The notes under the pieces were generated by a model that did no database searches, was not told the DNA's origin, and saw only the letters and a list, made by a program, of their open reading frames with translations. From NCBI GenBank assembly GCA_023228995.1, contig JALOAD010000036.1, positions 1 to 33,082 of the forward strand: a DNA stretch of 33,082 nucleotides, written 5' to 3'. Source of the stretch: JALOAD01 sp023228995 [NCBI: Candidatus Muiribacterium halophilum] (lineage in GTDB: Bacteria > Muiribacteriota > Muiribacteriia > Muiribacteriales). Shown in pieces: positions 15,442 to 24,823 of the stretch (the first letter of the stretch is position 1; every line of letters begins with the position of its first letter). The position numbers were made by a program, and so were the translations under genes.

Positions 15442-16409
15442 CAAGATTCAACCAAAATATCCATTACTTCTTCAATTTTTTCTCTCAATTCCCCAGATGC
15501 TTTATAAAGCATTACAGATATAATATCAATAAAATCTTTTAATCTATACTCTCCAATTATCCTTATCATATATATGAGGTCTTCTTCATTTGAAGATTCA
15601 AGAACTTTTTTTATTAGCTCTGAAACTTTATTCTTATTATTATTGTTATTATTATAAAATTTTCCCAAAGAAATAATATAATTACGCCTTATACTCCAAT
15701 CTTTTTTATTATTAATTTGTCTATTTAATATAATATCAAGAGATTTAGAACTACCAATTTCACCAAGTGCATAAACAGCCGAAGCAATCATCCATTCATC
15801 TTTTTCATCAAGCATATTTTTCAAAATATCAAATCCTTCTTCTTCACCATGTCTTATAAGAACCAATGCTGTATTAGCTCTAACTCTATTGTTGCTATCT
15901 TTTTTATAATCGTTTAAAAGATTCATTATTTTTATATTATCAAAATTTTCTAAAGCTTCTATAGTATTAGCTCTTATTCTTTCATCTTGTGAATTAAGAA
16001 ATTCAGCAATAAATGGAATTATATTCTCATCATTAAAATTACCTAAAACCTTAATTATTGTAGCCTTTACTTTATTATCTTTTTCATTTTCTAGATATTT
16101 AATAAGAAATTGAGTAGATTTATCAGGTTTTATTTTACCAATAGCTTCAACAACAGCAATTCTAACCCAGTCTTCTGGTTCAGCTAAAGCTTCAAGTATA
16201 ACCTGGCTTTCTTTATTTATACCTATATCCCCTAAAGTCTGCACAGTAAGAAATCTCACCATAGGATTTTCATCTGAAAGATAAGGTATAAGAGATTCTG
16301 AAATATCTTCACCATTAAAATTTCTAAGTTTTCTTATAGCATACATTTTTTTATCTATTCCAGCATTTGAATTTACTATATCAATATAAAACTTTTTACT
16401 TTCAAACAT
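15441..16409 (-). CDS. HEAT-repeat protein
   Basis: 322 aa built almost wholly of HEAT/PBS-lyase-like repeats of ~31 residues: SDENPMVRFLTVQTLGDIG, EPEDWVRIAVVEAIGKI, NSQDERIRANTIEALENF, KKDSNNRVRANTALVLIRHG and DEKDEWMIASAVYALGEIG. No signal peptide or catalytic site, so it is a cytoplasmic protein-binding scaffold. AAGGAGG lies 5 nt upstream of the ATG and overlaps the end of the histidine kinase gene, and its stop overlaps the next start. Standing directly behind a sensor kinase, it may be an adaptor in that pathway, though this is only inferred from position. It is similar to the HEAT protein at 10930-11772. Confidence 0.85.
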   Translation of the reverse strand: MFESKKFYIDIVNSNAGIDKKMYAIRKLRNFNGEDISESLIPYLSDENPMVRFLTVQTLGDIGINKESQVILEALAEPEDWVRIAVVEAIGKIKPDKSTQFLIKYLENEKDNKVKATIIKVLGNFNDENIIPFIAEFLNSQDERIRANTIEALENFDNIKIMNLLNDYKKDSNNRVRANTALVLIRHGEEEGFDILKNMLDEKDEWMIASAVYALGEIGSSKSLDIILNRQINNKKDWSIRRNYIISLGKFYNNNNNNKNKVSELIKKVLESSNEEDLIYMIRIIGEYRLKDFIDIISVMLYKASGELREKIEEVMDILVES

Positions 16410-16418
16410 TTTTCCTCC

Positions 16419-18083
16419 TTAAATTTTTTTCATAAAACTCAATATAACTGTAGTGCCAATTCCTGGTGTACTCTCAACTATAACATTTCCTTTATGAATA
16501 TCAGCAATCATTTTTGCAAGAGAAAGTCCTATTCCAATACCTGCAAACTGTTTTGTATATCCTTGATCCACCTGATAGAAATGTTCAAAAATCTTATCAA
16601 GTTTACTTTTTTTAATACCAATTCCATTATCTTTTACATAAAAATATATCTTATTTTTATCTTCTTTTCTTTTACCTATATCTATTATACCATTTTCATC
16701 AGTAAATTTTATAGAATTTATAATAAAATTTAATAGCATCTGCAAAGCTTTTTCTCTGTCTATAAAAACAATATTCTGACCTTTTATACAAAGATTCCTA
16801 ACATTAAGCTTTTTTTCTTCAATATTTGGACCTAAAGCAAAAATACATTCTTCTACTATTTCATAAAAATCTATAAATTCAGGATTAAAATCAAATTTAT
16901 TTTCTTTCATTTTAGAATAATTAAGCATATTTTCAATTAGAAATAAAAGTCTTTCAAGATTTTTTTTAACAATATTAAGAGCATTTTTTTGAACTAAACT
17001 TATATTTCCCATTTTATCATTTAAAAAAAGATCGTTATATCCAATTATAATAACAAGCGGAGTTCTTAATTCATGAGATATAGATGATAAAAAATTTATT
17101 TTCATCTCTTCAAGTTCCATAAGTTTTTTATTAGCAAATTCAAGTTCTTTACCAAAAAGATTAATTTGTTGAGAAAAAGCCAAAATCTGATTAGTATATG
17201 AACATATTTCATTTTCATAACTTTTTATCTTCTCTTCAACCCTTTTTATGTAAAACTCCAAATCATTTAGTTTAAAATTTTTTTTAATACTATTTTTATC
17301 AAAAGTAAGATTTTTCAATTTTATAGCAATATTTTCTAAAAATACCAATTGTTTTTTTATTATAAGGAAAACAATTACACATGGTATTAAAGAAAACATT
17401 AAAAACACAATAAATAATTTTAAATTAATTTTTTCAGGAAACACCATAATATACCATTCATTACCTGGTATTTTGCTTAATTTCATATATTTATTATTTT
17501 TAATAAACAAAAAATTATCTGAAATTTTTTCAATTTTAACTGTTTCAAATGATTTTTCAGGAAATCTAATTGTATTACCTGTTTTGTCTGAAACAATAAT
17601 ATTATTTCCTTTAATATAGGAAAATCCGTATAAAAGTTCTGAAATATCATAAAAAAACATAATTATCTTATTTTCTTTTGAATATATAACAGGAAACAAC
17701 ATTCCTAAATTAGATAAATAAAAATCACCTATTGAAATACCTTGAGAAATATTAGTATATAAATTTAAAAGAGATATATTTTCATCAGATATAATCTTAC
17801 TATTCTCGATAATAACAACTTTTTTTATAGAATTTTCAGTTTTTTGAATATCACTTTCTTTTAAAGTATTTTTTTCAATTCTATCAAATAAATTCATTGA
17901 TTTTTCAATTTTTATATGAAATTCTTTACTTATCTGCATATTAAGAATATTTTTATAAAAATCTATTTGCTGTGTTTGTAATATATGTCTTATGTAAAAT
18001 AAACTAAAAAATACCAACACAAATATAATACTAGATATAAAATAAGCAAAAAAAAGTTTTGATTCTTTAATCTTTTTTATCAT
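16419..18083 (-). CDS. Membrane sensor histidine kinase
   Basis: 554 aa, starting at the ATG at 18083, which puts TM1 (~9-30) at the N-terminus; an in-frame start at 18125 would add 14 polar residues. An extracytoplasmic sensor region (~35-220), perhaps Cache-like, is followed by TM2 (~222-243) and a coiled linker. The HisKA H-box is SSISHELRTPL with phospho-acceptor His337. The ATPase domain has N-box NFIINSIKF (452-460), G1 KDNGIGI (484-490) and G2 GIGIGLSLAK (515-524). It autophosphorylates and passes phosphate to a response regulator, but no regulator gene lies in the window, so the partner is elsewhere. The gene overlaps the preceding 55-aa Cys protein gene by 17 nt. Confidence 0.9.
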   Translation of the reverse strand: MIKKIKESKLFFAYFISSIIFVLVFFSLFYIRHILQTQQIDFYKNILNMQISKEFHIKIEKSMNLFDRIEKNTLKESDIQKTENSIKKVVIIENSKIISDENISLLNLYTNISQGISIGDFYLSNLGMLFPVIYSKENKIIMFFYDISELLYGFSYIKGNNIIVSDKTGNTIRFPEKSFETVKIEKISDNFLFIKNNKYMKLSKIPGNEWYIMVFPEKINLKLFIVFLMFSLIPCVIVFLIIKKQLVFLENIAIKLKNLTFDKNSIKKNFKLNDLEFYIKRVEEKIKSYENEICSYTNQILAFSQQINLFGKELEFANKKLMELEEMKINFLSSISHELRTPLVIIIGYNDLFLNDKMGNISLVQKNALNIVKKNLERLLFLIENMLNYSKMKENKFDFNPEFIDFYEIVEECIFALGPNIEEKKLNVRNLCIKGQNIVFIDREKALQMLLNFIINSIKFTDENGIIDIGKRKEDKNKIYFYVKDNGIGIKKSKLDKIFEHFYQVDQGYTKQFAGIGIGLSLAKMIADIHKGNVIVESTPGIGTTVILSFMKKI

Positions 18084-18234
18084 TTTTTTCTTTAAATGAA
18101 TCACAACTTGATTTTTCAGAAACAACTAAATCATAACCATTAGCATCTGTGCATTTACAATAACCATATCCTTCTTCTGATTTTTCAAAAAAAGAACAAT
18201 ATTTACATGTTTTATTATTATTATTATCTTCCAT
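18067..18234 (-). CDS. 55-aa Cys-rich small protein
   Basis: MEDNNNNKTCKYCSFFEKSE is the start of a 55-residue protein with Cys at 10, 13, 26, 28 and 44, and a terminal CDSFKEKN. GGAGG sits 4 nt upstream of the ATG, among the strongest ribosome-binding sites in the window. The CxxC-F ... GYC-C ... S-CDSF layout is a common small metal- or redox-type motif in anaerobes ('CxxCxYF...GYC...CDxF'), and zinc or Fe-S binding is plausible. Its 3' end overlaps the histidine kinase start by 17 nt, so the two are probably coupled. Function unknown. Confidence 0.7.
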   Translation of the reverse strand: MEDNNNNKTCKYCSFFEKSEEGYGYCKCTDANGYDLVVSEKSSCDSFKEKNDKKD

Positions 18235-18271
18235 TTATCCTCCATACTCACTAATAAAACCAATAAAAAAA

Positions 18272-18751
18272 TTAAAACTTATATCCAATATTTCTAAGAA
18301 ATTCTTTTCTCTTAATAATATCTTCATCTTTTTCAATACCTTTTGGAGAAAACCCATCTACAATACCCATTATACCACATCCGTTTTCTCCATTATATAC
18401 AATAACCTCGACCGGATTTGCAGTCGCACAATAAATACCGGCTATTTCAGGAATGTTTTTAAGTCCTGGTAAAAAATTTATAGGAAAAGCATTTTTCATA
18501 AAAATAATAAAGGAATGACCCGAATATATATTGTTTATATTTTCACAAGCAAGTTCTATAAGTTCTTTATTATTTCCACTTTTTCTAATTAAACAAGGAC
18601 CAGAAGCTTCAGAAAATGCTATACCAAATTCTGCATTAGGATTTGTATTAACAATTAATTCATGTATATCCTCTACAGTTTTTATAAAATGAGACTGTCC
18701 AAGTATAAAATTATATTCATTAGGATTAATAATTTTAATGCTTTTTAACAT
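18272..18751 (-). CDS. Adenosine-specific kinase (DUF355/COG1839 family)
   Basis: 159 aa, full length for the family. Conserved blocks are FILGQSHFIKTVEDIHELIV, NAEFGIAFSEASGPCLIRKSG, GHSFIIFMKNAFPINFL, PEIAGIYCATANPVEVIVYN, GIMGIVDGFSPKG and the terminal RKEFLRNIGYK. The founding member in Pyrobaculum binds and phosphorylates adenosine, so the likely job is adenosine salvage to AMP, complementing the apt gene (adenine to AMP) in this window. Bacterial members are mostly uncharacterised. AAGGAG lies 6 nt upstream. It follows asnS by 19 nt and is cotranscribed with it. Confidence 0.85.
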   Translation of the reverse strand: MLKSIKIINPNEYNFILGQSHFIKTVEDIHELIVNTNPNAEFGIAFSEASGPCLIRKSGNNKELIELACENINNIYSGHSFIIFMKNAFPINFLPGLKNIPEIAGIYCATANPVEVIVYNGENGCGIMGIVDGFSPKGIEKDEDIIKRKEFLRNIGYKF

Positions 18752-18770
18752 ATAAAACTCCTTTTTTAAA

Positions 18771-20063
18771 CTACGGAATAAGTCTATATATTGTTCTTGG
18801 GAAAGGTATAGCTTCTCTTACATGGTTTATTCCACATATCCAGCTTACAGTTCTTTCAATACCCATACCAAATCCACCATGAGGAACTGTACCGTATTCT
18901 CTTAAATCAAGAAACCACTGAAAAGATTCAAGCGGTAGATTATGCTCTTTTAACTTTTTTTTAAGTATTTCAAGATTTTCTTCTCTTATACCGCCACCAA
19001 CAATCTCACCATAACCTTCTGGAGCAAGCATATCAACGCCAAGAGCAAGTTCTTCGTTTTCAGGATCATTTTTCATATAAAAAGCTTTTATCTTTGCAGG
19101 AAATCTATGAACAAATATAGGTGTTTTAAACATTTCTGTAAGAACTGTTTCATCAGGAGCTCCAAAATCTCCACCCCATTCTATTTCATGACCTTTTTCT
19201 TTTAATATTTCTATAGCTTCAGTATAACTTATTCTTGGAAATGGTCCTTTTATGTTTTTAAGAAATTCAACATCTCTTTCAAGTATGTTTAATTCATTTT
19301 CTCTATTTTCAATTACTTTTTTTAATATATAAAGTGTCATTTCTTCAATAAGTTGCATATTTTGATCAAAATCAATAAATGCAATTTCAGGTTCAATTTG
19401 CCAGAATTCAGTAAGATGTCTTCTTGTCTTAGATTTTTCAGCTCTAAAAACCGGACCAAAACAATAAACTCTACCATGAGCCATTACACTAGCTTCGTTA
19501 TAAAGTTGTCCACTCTGTGAAAGATATGCTTTTTCATCAAAATAATCAACTTCAAACAATGTTGTAGTTCCTTCACACGCACTTGGAGTAAATATCGGAG
19601 AATCAACATTAATAAAACCAAGATTATTAAGAAAATCTCGAGAAGCTTTTATTATTTCATGTCTAATTTTCATTATTGCACGCTGTTTTGTAGATCTCAA
19701 CCATAAATGTCTCTTATCAAGAAGAAATTCGACTCCATGTTCTTTTTTACCAATTGGGTAATTTTCACTTTTACCAATAACTTCAAGGTTTTCAATTAAT
19801 ATTTCAAAACCTCCTGCTGCTTTTTCTTCTTTTTTTACAATTCCTTCTATAACAATTGACGCTTCAAGAGAAATATCTTTATGTTTTTCAAAAGTTTCTT
19901 CATCAACATCAAACTTTGAGAGAATAGCCTGACATACTCCTGAACCATCTCTTAAAAGAAGAAATTTAATTTTACCACCAGATCTTTTATTAAAAACCCA
20001 TCCAGCTACTTTTACTTTTTGGCCATCATGTTTGTCAAGTTCTTCAATCCAAATTCTTTCCAT
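18771..20063 (-). CDS. asnS: Asparaginyl-tRNA synthetase
   Basis: 430 aa class IIb synthetase that charges tRNA-Asn. It has an N-terminal OB-fold anticodon-binding domain ([20 protein letters not shown], ~16-35). The catalytic core has motif 2 [21 protein letters not shown] and motif 3 [10 protein letters not shown] near the C-terminus. [17 protein letters not shown] and [12 protein letters not shown] are characteristic of AsnRS rather than bacterial AspRS, and the GAD domain of AspRS is absent. AAGGAG lies 6 nt before the ATG and a sigma70 promoter lies at 20098-20126. It is the first gene of a block running to ugpC. Its presence suggests direct Asn-tRNA formation. Confidence 0.95.
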   Translation of the reverse strand: MERIWIEELDKHDGQKVKVAGWVFNKRSGGKIKFLLLRDGSGVCQAILSKFDVDEETFEKHKDISLEASIVIEGIVKKEEKAAGGFEILIENLEVIGKSENYPIGKKEHGVEFLLDKRHLWLRSTKQRAIMKIRHEIIKASRDFLNNLGFINVDSPIFTPSACEGTTTLFEVDYFDEKAYLSQSGQLYNEASVMAHGRVYCFGPVFRAEKSKTRRHLTEFWQIEPEIAFIDFDQNMQLIEEMTLYILKKVIENRENELNILERDVEFLKNIKGPFPRISYTEAIEILKEKGHEIEWGGDFGAPDETVLTEMFKTPIFVHRFPAKIKAFYMKNDPENEELALGVDMLAPEGYGEIVGGGIREENLEILKKKLKEHNLPLESFQWFLDLREYGTVPHGGFGMGIERTVSWICGINHVREAIPFPRTIYRLIP

Positions 20064-20097
20064 GATTTCTCCTTTATATTTTTTATAATTTTGTTAG

Positions 20098-20126
20098 ATA
20101 ATACAACTATTTTAAAACTTTTTCAA
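20098..20126 (-). promoter_or_regulatory. Sigma70 promoter upstream of asnS
   Basis: On the minus strand TTGAAA (20126-20121), a 17-nt spacer and TATTAT (20103-20098). The predicted leader is ~28 nt and contains AAGGAG. This is a conventional promoter/leader arrangement, unlike rel and the cyclase gene. Confidence 0.6.
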
Positions 20127-20315
20127 TAAAAAGCTATATAAACCCTATAAAATCAGCGAGATAGCGAATCAAAATGTTCAATGAATATTTTTTGGCGAAT
20201 TAGCAAAATAGATTCAAAACATTTCAATTTTCGATTCTTTTATCTTTTCCCATTTCACCCTTTCACCATTTCACCCGAATCACTAATCCCAGACTTTCCC
20301 TGCTTTACCTATTCA

Positions 20316-21893
20316 CTACTTTGTATTTTTTTCTTTTGTAAATCCATCAATTAACTGATTAATTAGTATTTTCATATCAGGATTATTTTCAACTATTGCT
20401 CTAGCTTTTATAAGATAATTTATTGCATTATCAAAATCCTTCAAGTTTCTGCATACAATAGCAAGATGAACAAAAGGATCAGGTTCATTCCCATTAATCA
20501 ATGTAGCAATTATATAATGTTCTTTTGCAAGTTCAAACTGCTCTGTCTTTTCATAGTTAAGACCAAGATTATAATGAAGATTAAAATCAGTATCTTTAAT
20601 AATCAAAGCTTTTTTTAGCATTATAATAGCTTGTTCATAATTTTGTTTTTTATACAATACAGAAGCAAGATTATTAAAAGCAGGAATAAAATCAAATCTT
20701 ATATCAATAGTTTTTCTAAAATACTTTTCAGCTTCATCTATATTTCCCATTAAATCATGAACAACACCAATTTTATTAACAACATCATAAGATTCTGGAA
20801 ACAATCTAAAAGCTTCCATAAAACTTAAAAGTGCAGACTCATATTTATGTCTTTCAAGAAATCTATCACCAATATCTTTCATTTTAATATGCTCATTTCT
20901 ATCTCTTATACTTTCAAGCGTTTCTTTATTATCCTTATCATTAAGAACTATTGTAATATAATCTTTTTTTTCAATAAGAGAACATTCAGAACAATAAATT
21001 TTACCATTATAAAAATAATAATTTCCTTTTTCACATTTAATTTCATTTTTAATAAGTCCAGCTTCTACAAGTTTATCCATAGAAAAAGAAGTATCTTCAT
21101 CTTTATAATCATTTAATTCAGAAATTATTTTATAATTAAATGAATTTTTAAAAAAACTCTTCATATTAGCAAGATTACCATATTCAAAATAAGCTTTTTC
21201 AAGGATTTTTCGATTTTTATAACATTTAAGTTCTTTTAAGAATTTTATATCAAAATCTTCATCTGGAAAATATTTAAAATAAATCGAAATATCTTCAATA
21301 ACTTTTGATATATTATCAAAATCTCCTTTTTCTTTAAGTTTTTTCCATAAAATATAGGGTTGAATAAAAACACATATTTTTTCAGCCTGCTCAATTACTT
21401 TATCAAAATCATCCAATGTAGAATAAATTTTAAATAAATAATACTCAGCAATTACATTTTCAGGAAATATTTTTAAAGATGTAAGAAATTCTTCTCTTGC
21501 TTCAGAAAGTTTGAATTGTTTAATATAATTCTCACCCATTTTGAAATGAACTTCATCCCATGGATACATTTTTTTTTGGGTATCTTCAGGCTCAGAAACA
21601 GGGAATGTACTTTCTATTTTTTCCCTTTCTTCTCTAATTTGTATAATTTCTCTTTCAAGTTTTATCTTTTCAAATTCAGCAATTCTTTCAATTTTTTGAA
21701 TAAGTTCAAGTGCTTCTTTATAATCTGATTTAATTTCAAGAGCATTCATTAATGCTGTATAACTTTCTCTGATTTTTCCAGCTTTATAAAAATACTTACC
21801 TTTAATATACCACTGATAAGCATCATAATCATCATCAGCATATAAAGAAAAAGAAAGAAAAATCAATAAAATTAATACTATTTTCCGCAACAT
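20316..21893 (-). CDS. Secreted TPR protein with an internal pseudopilin-like Cys segment
   Basis: 525 aa. The signal peptide is MLRKIVLILLIFLSFSLYA. An N-terminal TPR (~23-65) and coiled coil (~66-97) lead to TPRs at ~113-175. Then comes a segment starting CYKNRKILEKAYFEY (224-238) and ending IKCEKGNYYFYNGKIYCSEC (285-304). Last is a TPR block (~335-515, e.g. IPAFNNLASVLYKKQNYEQA). The 224-238 segment aligns with CLKNQEIITIALYEY of the other TPR protein, so they share a domain. It is probably periplasmic. The ATG overlaps the end of secA by 16 nt and lacks a Shine-Dalgarno, so translation is coupled to secA. Whether that link to the Sec motor is functional is unknown. Confidence 0.75.
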   Translation of the reverse strand: MLRKIVLILLIFLSFSLYADDDYDAYQWYIKGKYFYKAGKIRESYTALMNALEIKSDYKEALELIQKIERIAEFEKIKLEREIIQIREEREKIESTFPVSEPEDTQKKMYPWDEVHFKMGENYIKQFKLSEAREEFLTSLKIFPENVIAEYYLFKIYSTLDDFDKVIEQAEKICVFIQPYILWKKLKEKGDFDNISKVIEDISIYFKYFPDEDFDIKFLKELKCYKNRKILEKAYFEYGNLANMKSFFKNSFNYKIISELNDYKDEDTSFSMDKLVEAGLIKNEIKCEKGNYYFYNGKIYCSECSLIEKKDYITIVLNDKDNKETLESIRDRNEHIKMKDIGDRFLERHKYESALLSFMEAFRLFPESYDVVNKIGVVHDLMGNIDEAEKYFRKTIDIRFDFIPAFNNLASVLYKKQNYEQAIIMLKKALIIKDTDFNLHYNLGLNYEKTEQFELAKEHYIIATLINGNEPDPFVHLAIVCRNLKDFDNAINYLIKARAIVENNPDMKILINQLIDGFTKEKNTK

Positions 21894-24376
21894 TTTTTAT
21901 ATTTAAGTCCACTTCCACATGGACATTCATCATTTCTTCCTATTTTTTTACCATCTCTTTTTACAGGCTCTTTAACCGCAGTAACATCTGATTTGTTTTC
22001 ATAAGCTTCAGTTTTTTCAAGCTCAAGATTTATTCTAGGAGAAAGATTTACTCTATATAAAAACTCCACAGTTTCAAGTTTTATCCTTGAAATAAGACCA
22101 TCAAACATTTGATGCGTTTCAATTTTATACTCAACAAGAGGATCTTTCTGTCCATAAGCTCTAAGACCAATACCTTCTCTCAAAGAATCGATTGAAACAA
22201 GATATTCTCTCCATTCATCATCAACACTTCTAAGAAGAGCAACTTTTTCAAGTCTTCTCATTAATTCACTACCATATTCTTTTTCTTTATGAGCAAAAAC
22301 TTCCATTGATGAATCAAAAACATATTGAACAGCTTCATCTCTTGATAAATTTCTAATTGTTTTTTCGTCTATTTCAAATCCAAATCTTGCTTTAAGATCA
22401 GAATTAAGTTTTTTTATTTCCCAATGTTCTGAAGTGAATTCTTCGCTCAAATACATATTAGCTTGATCTAATATAACTTCTTCAATAAAATCATTTATTG
22501 TTTCAGTTACAGTATCAGTTTCAAGAACTTCTCTTCTTTGTTTATAAATAAGATTTCTTTGATCATTTATAACATTGTCATATTCTAAAACATGTTTTCT
22601 TATTTTAAAGTTCTGATACTCAACTTTTTTTTGTGCTCTTTCTAGAGCTTGATTTATAAGAGGATGCTGTATAGGTTCATAAGCTGGTATATTAAATTTT
22701 TCATAAAGTGTACTTATTTTATCAGAACCAAACAATCTTAAAAGATCATCTTCCAATGAAAGTATAAACTCACTGGAACCCAAATCTCCCTGTCTTCCTG
22801 TTCTACCTCTTAACTGATTATCAATTCGTCTTGACTCATGTCTTTCTGTACCAAGTACATATAATCCACCACAAGCTTTAGATTCTTCATCAAGAACAAT
22901 ATCAGTGCCTCTTCCTGCCATATTAGTAGCTATTGTAACAGTTTTATAAAAACCTGCCTTTGATATTATATCAGCTTCCATTTCATGATATTTAGCATTA
23001 AGAACATTGCATGAAAGACCTTTATTTTTAAGCATTTGTGCAAGCATTTCTGAAACTTCTATAGAAACTGTACCAACAAGTACCGGATGTCCAATTTCAT
23101 GTTTTTCAATTATTTTTTCGATTATCATTTCAAATTTTTCTTGTTTTGTCTTATATATAACATCAGGATAATCTTTTCTCATAATTGGTTTATTAGTTGG
23201 TATTACCAAAACATCCATCTTATATATATCTATAAATTCATTTTCTTCAGTTTTAGCAGTTCCAGTCATACCAGAAAGTTTTTTATACATAAGAAAATAA
23301 TTCTGCAAAGTAATTGTAGCCAAAGTTTGAGATTCATCTCTCACTTTTACTTTTTCTTTAGCTTCAATAGCTTGATGAAGACCTTCACTATATCTTCTAC
23401 CAAACATAAGTCTTCCAGTAAAATCATCAACAATTATAACTTCAGCATCTTTTACAACATAATCTTTATCTCTTCTAAAAAGATGATGTGCTTTTAAAGC
23501 TTGTATAAGATAATGAGAATAATCATAATTTTCATTAGCATAAAGATTTTCAATATTAAGAAGTCTTTCAACTTTCCTTATACCTTCATCTGTCATAGAA
23601 ACATTTCTGCTTTTTTCATCAACAATAAAATGAGTTTCATTTTTTAATTGAATTGCTATTGAATTGAATCTTTCATAATTTAAAGATGATTTTTTAGGCA
23701 TACCTGAAAGTATAAGAGGTGTTCTAGCTTCATCTATAAGAATACTGTCAACTTCATCCACAATTGCATAATTAAGTTTTCGCTGAACACAGTTTTCAAT
23801 ATCAACTTCCATATTTTCTCTAAGATAGTCAAAACCAAATTCAGAATTAGTGCCATAAGTAACATCTGCTAGATAAGCTTGTTTTTTTTCTACAGAACTC
23901 ATATTACTTTTTATAAGACCAGTTTTTAAGCCCATAAATTCGTATACTTTGCCCATCCACTCACTATCTCTATGTGCAAGATATTCATTAACAGTAACAA
24001 CATGAACTCCATCACCAGAAAGTGCATTTAAATAAACTGGTAATGTAGCAACTAGAGTTTTTCCTTCTCCAGTCTTCATTTCAGCTATTTTACCCTGATG
24101 AAGAACAACACCACCAATAAGCTGAACATCAAAATGTCTCATGCCTAAAACTCTTTTTGAAGCTTCTCTAACAGCTGCAAAACTTTCAGGCAAAAGACTA
24201 TTTAAAGACTCACCATCTTGAACTCTTTTACGAAATTCAATTGTTTTATTTTTTAATTCTTCATCTGAAAGTCCAGCAAAATCTGCTTCAAGTTCATTTA
24301 TACGATTTACAATAGGAGCTATTTTTTTAATTTCTCTATCATTTTTATTTAACAAACTTTTTAAATATTTAATCAT
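21878..24376 (-). CDS. secA: Preprotein translocase ATPase SecA
   Basis: 832 aa, typical of compact SecA. This motor pushes unfolded preproteins through SecYEG. Walker A is MKTGEGKTL (100-108), the DEAD-like motif DEVDSILIDEARTPLILSG, the NBD2 motif TNMAGRGTDIV, and LRGRTGRQGD. The C-terminal zinc-binding SEC-C motif is intact: NDECPCGSGLKYKKCCGK, with the Cys4 set complete. It starts 4 nt inside the EIIA gene (ATGA overlap), and the downstream TPR gene begins within its last codons. The neighbourhood hpf-EIIA-secA recalls the close hpf-secA linkage in Firmicutes, here with an EIIA gene inserted. Confidence 0.97.
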   Translation of the reverse strand: MIKYLKSLLNKNDREIKKIAPIVNRINELEADFAGLSDEELKNKTIEFRKRVQDGESLNSLLPESFAAVREASKRVLGMRHFDVQLIGGVVLHQGKIAEMKTGEGKTLVATLPVYLNALSGDGVHVVTVNEYLAHRDSEWMGKVYEFMGLKTGLIKSNMSSVEKKQAYLADVTYGTNSEFGFDYLRENMEVDIENCVQRKLNYAIVDEVDSILIDEARTPLILSGMPKKSSLNYERFNSIAIQLKNETHFIVDEKSRNVSMTDEGIRKVERLLNIENLYANENYDYSHYLIQALKAHHLFRRDKDYVVKDAEVIIVDDFTGRLMFGRRYSEGLHQAIEAKEKVKVRDESQTLATITLQNYFLMYKKLSGMTGTAKTEENEFIDIYKMDVLVIPTNKPIMRKDYPDVIYKTKQEKFEMIIEKIIEKHEIGHPVLVGTVSIEVSEMLAQMLKNKGLSCNVLNAKYHEMEADIISKAGFYKTVTIATNMAGRGTDIVLDEESKACGGLYVLGTERHESRRIDNQLRGRTGRQGDLGSSEFILSLEDDLLRLFGSDKISTLYEKFNIPAYEPIQHPLINQALERAQKKVEYQNFKIRKHVLEYDNVINDQRNLIYKQRREVLETDTVTETINDFIEEVILDQANMYLSEEFTSEHWEIKKLNSDLKARFGFEIDEKTIRNLSRDEAVQYVFDSSMEVFAHKEKEYGSELMRRLEKVALLRSVDDEWREYLVSIDSLREGIGLRAYGQKDPLVEYKIETHQMFDGLISRIKLETVEFLYRVNLSPRINLELEKTEAYENKSDVTAVKEPVKRDGKKIGRNDECPCGSGLKYKKCCGK

Positions 24377-24822
24377 TTTTCCTTTAAAATTTCTATAACT
24401 TCACGAGGACTTTGAGCCTTCATTATGTTTTCTCGAAATTCTTCCTTTCTTAATAGCATAGATAAATTTGCAAGCACTTGAAGATATTTGGACTGAACAT
24501 CAAGTGGAGCAGCCAGAAGGAAAAATATCTTTGCCTTCTGACCATCCAATGAATCAAATTCAATACCATCATTATGCCTTGCAAAAATAATAGTTATGTT
24601 TTTAACACAATCACTTCTTCCGTGAGGAATAGCTATGTTTTTCCCTATTCCTGTACTACCAAGCCTTTCTCTGTTTTCTAAAACTTTATAAAATTCTTCT
24701 TTATCCTGTATAAGACCTCTATACTCAGCAAAATCACAAAGTTCATGTAAAAACTCGTATTTTTCTCTGCTCTTAATATCAAGCAATATATTTTCTTCTT
24801 TTATCAAATTTTCAAGATTCAT
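24373..24822 (-). CDS. ptsN: PTS EIIA-type (PtsN/EIIA-Ntr-like) protein
   Basis: 149 aa, a single EIIA type 2 (fructose/mannitol/Ntr) domain. The phosphorylated His is H67 in AIPHGRS, with family sequences ERLGSTGIGKNIAIPHG and KIFFLLAAPLDVQSKYLQ. No EIIB, EIIC, EI or HPr gene is nearby and none is fused, so a regulatory PtsN-like role is more likely than sugar transport. Linkage to hpf matches Proteobacteria, where hpf and ptsN sit together in the rpoN operon. It ends with an ATGA overlap into secA and starts one base after hpf. Confidence 0.85.
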   Translation of the reverse strand: MNLENLIKEENILLDIKSREKYEFLHELCDFAEYRGLIQDKEEFYKVLENRERLGSTGIGKNIAIPHGRSDCVKNITIIFARHNDGIEFDSLDGQKAKIFFLLAAPLDVQSKYLQVLANLSMLLRKEEFRENIMKAQSPREVIEILKEK

Positions 24823-24823
24823 T

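Noticed and set aside
20064-20315. Hairpin module or terminator downstream of the TPR gene
   Set aside because: AAAATGTT-CAATG-AATATTTT pairs imperfectly and is not followed by a clean T-run on the minus strand. GCGAAT-like words recall the modules elsewhere, but the match is too weak to annotate.
23087-23497. Phe/Ser-rich 136-codon open frame opposite secA
   Set aside because: The composition is that of an antisense frame of a Lys/Glu-rich gene; secA is unambiguous here.
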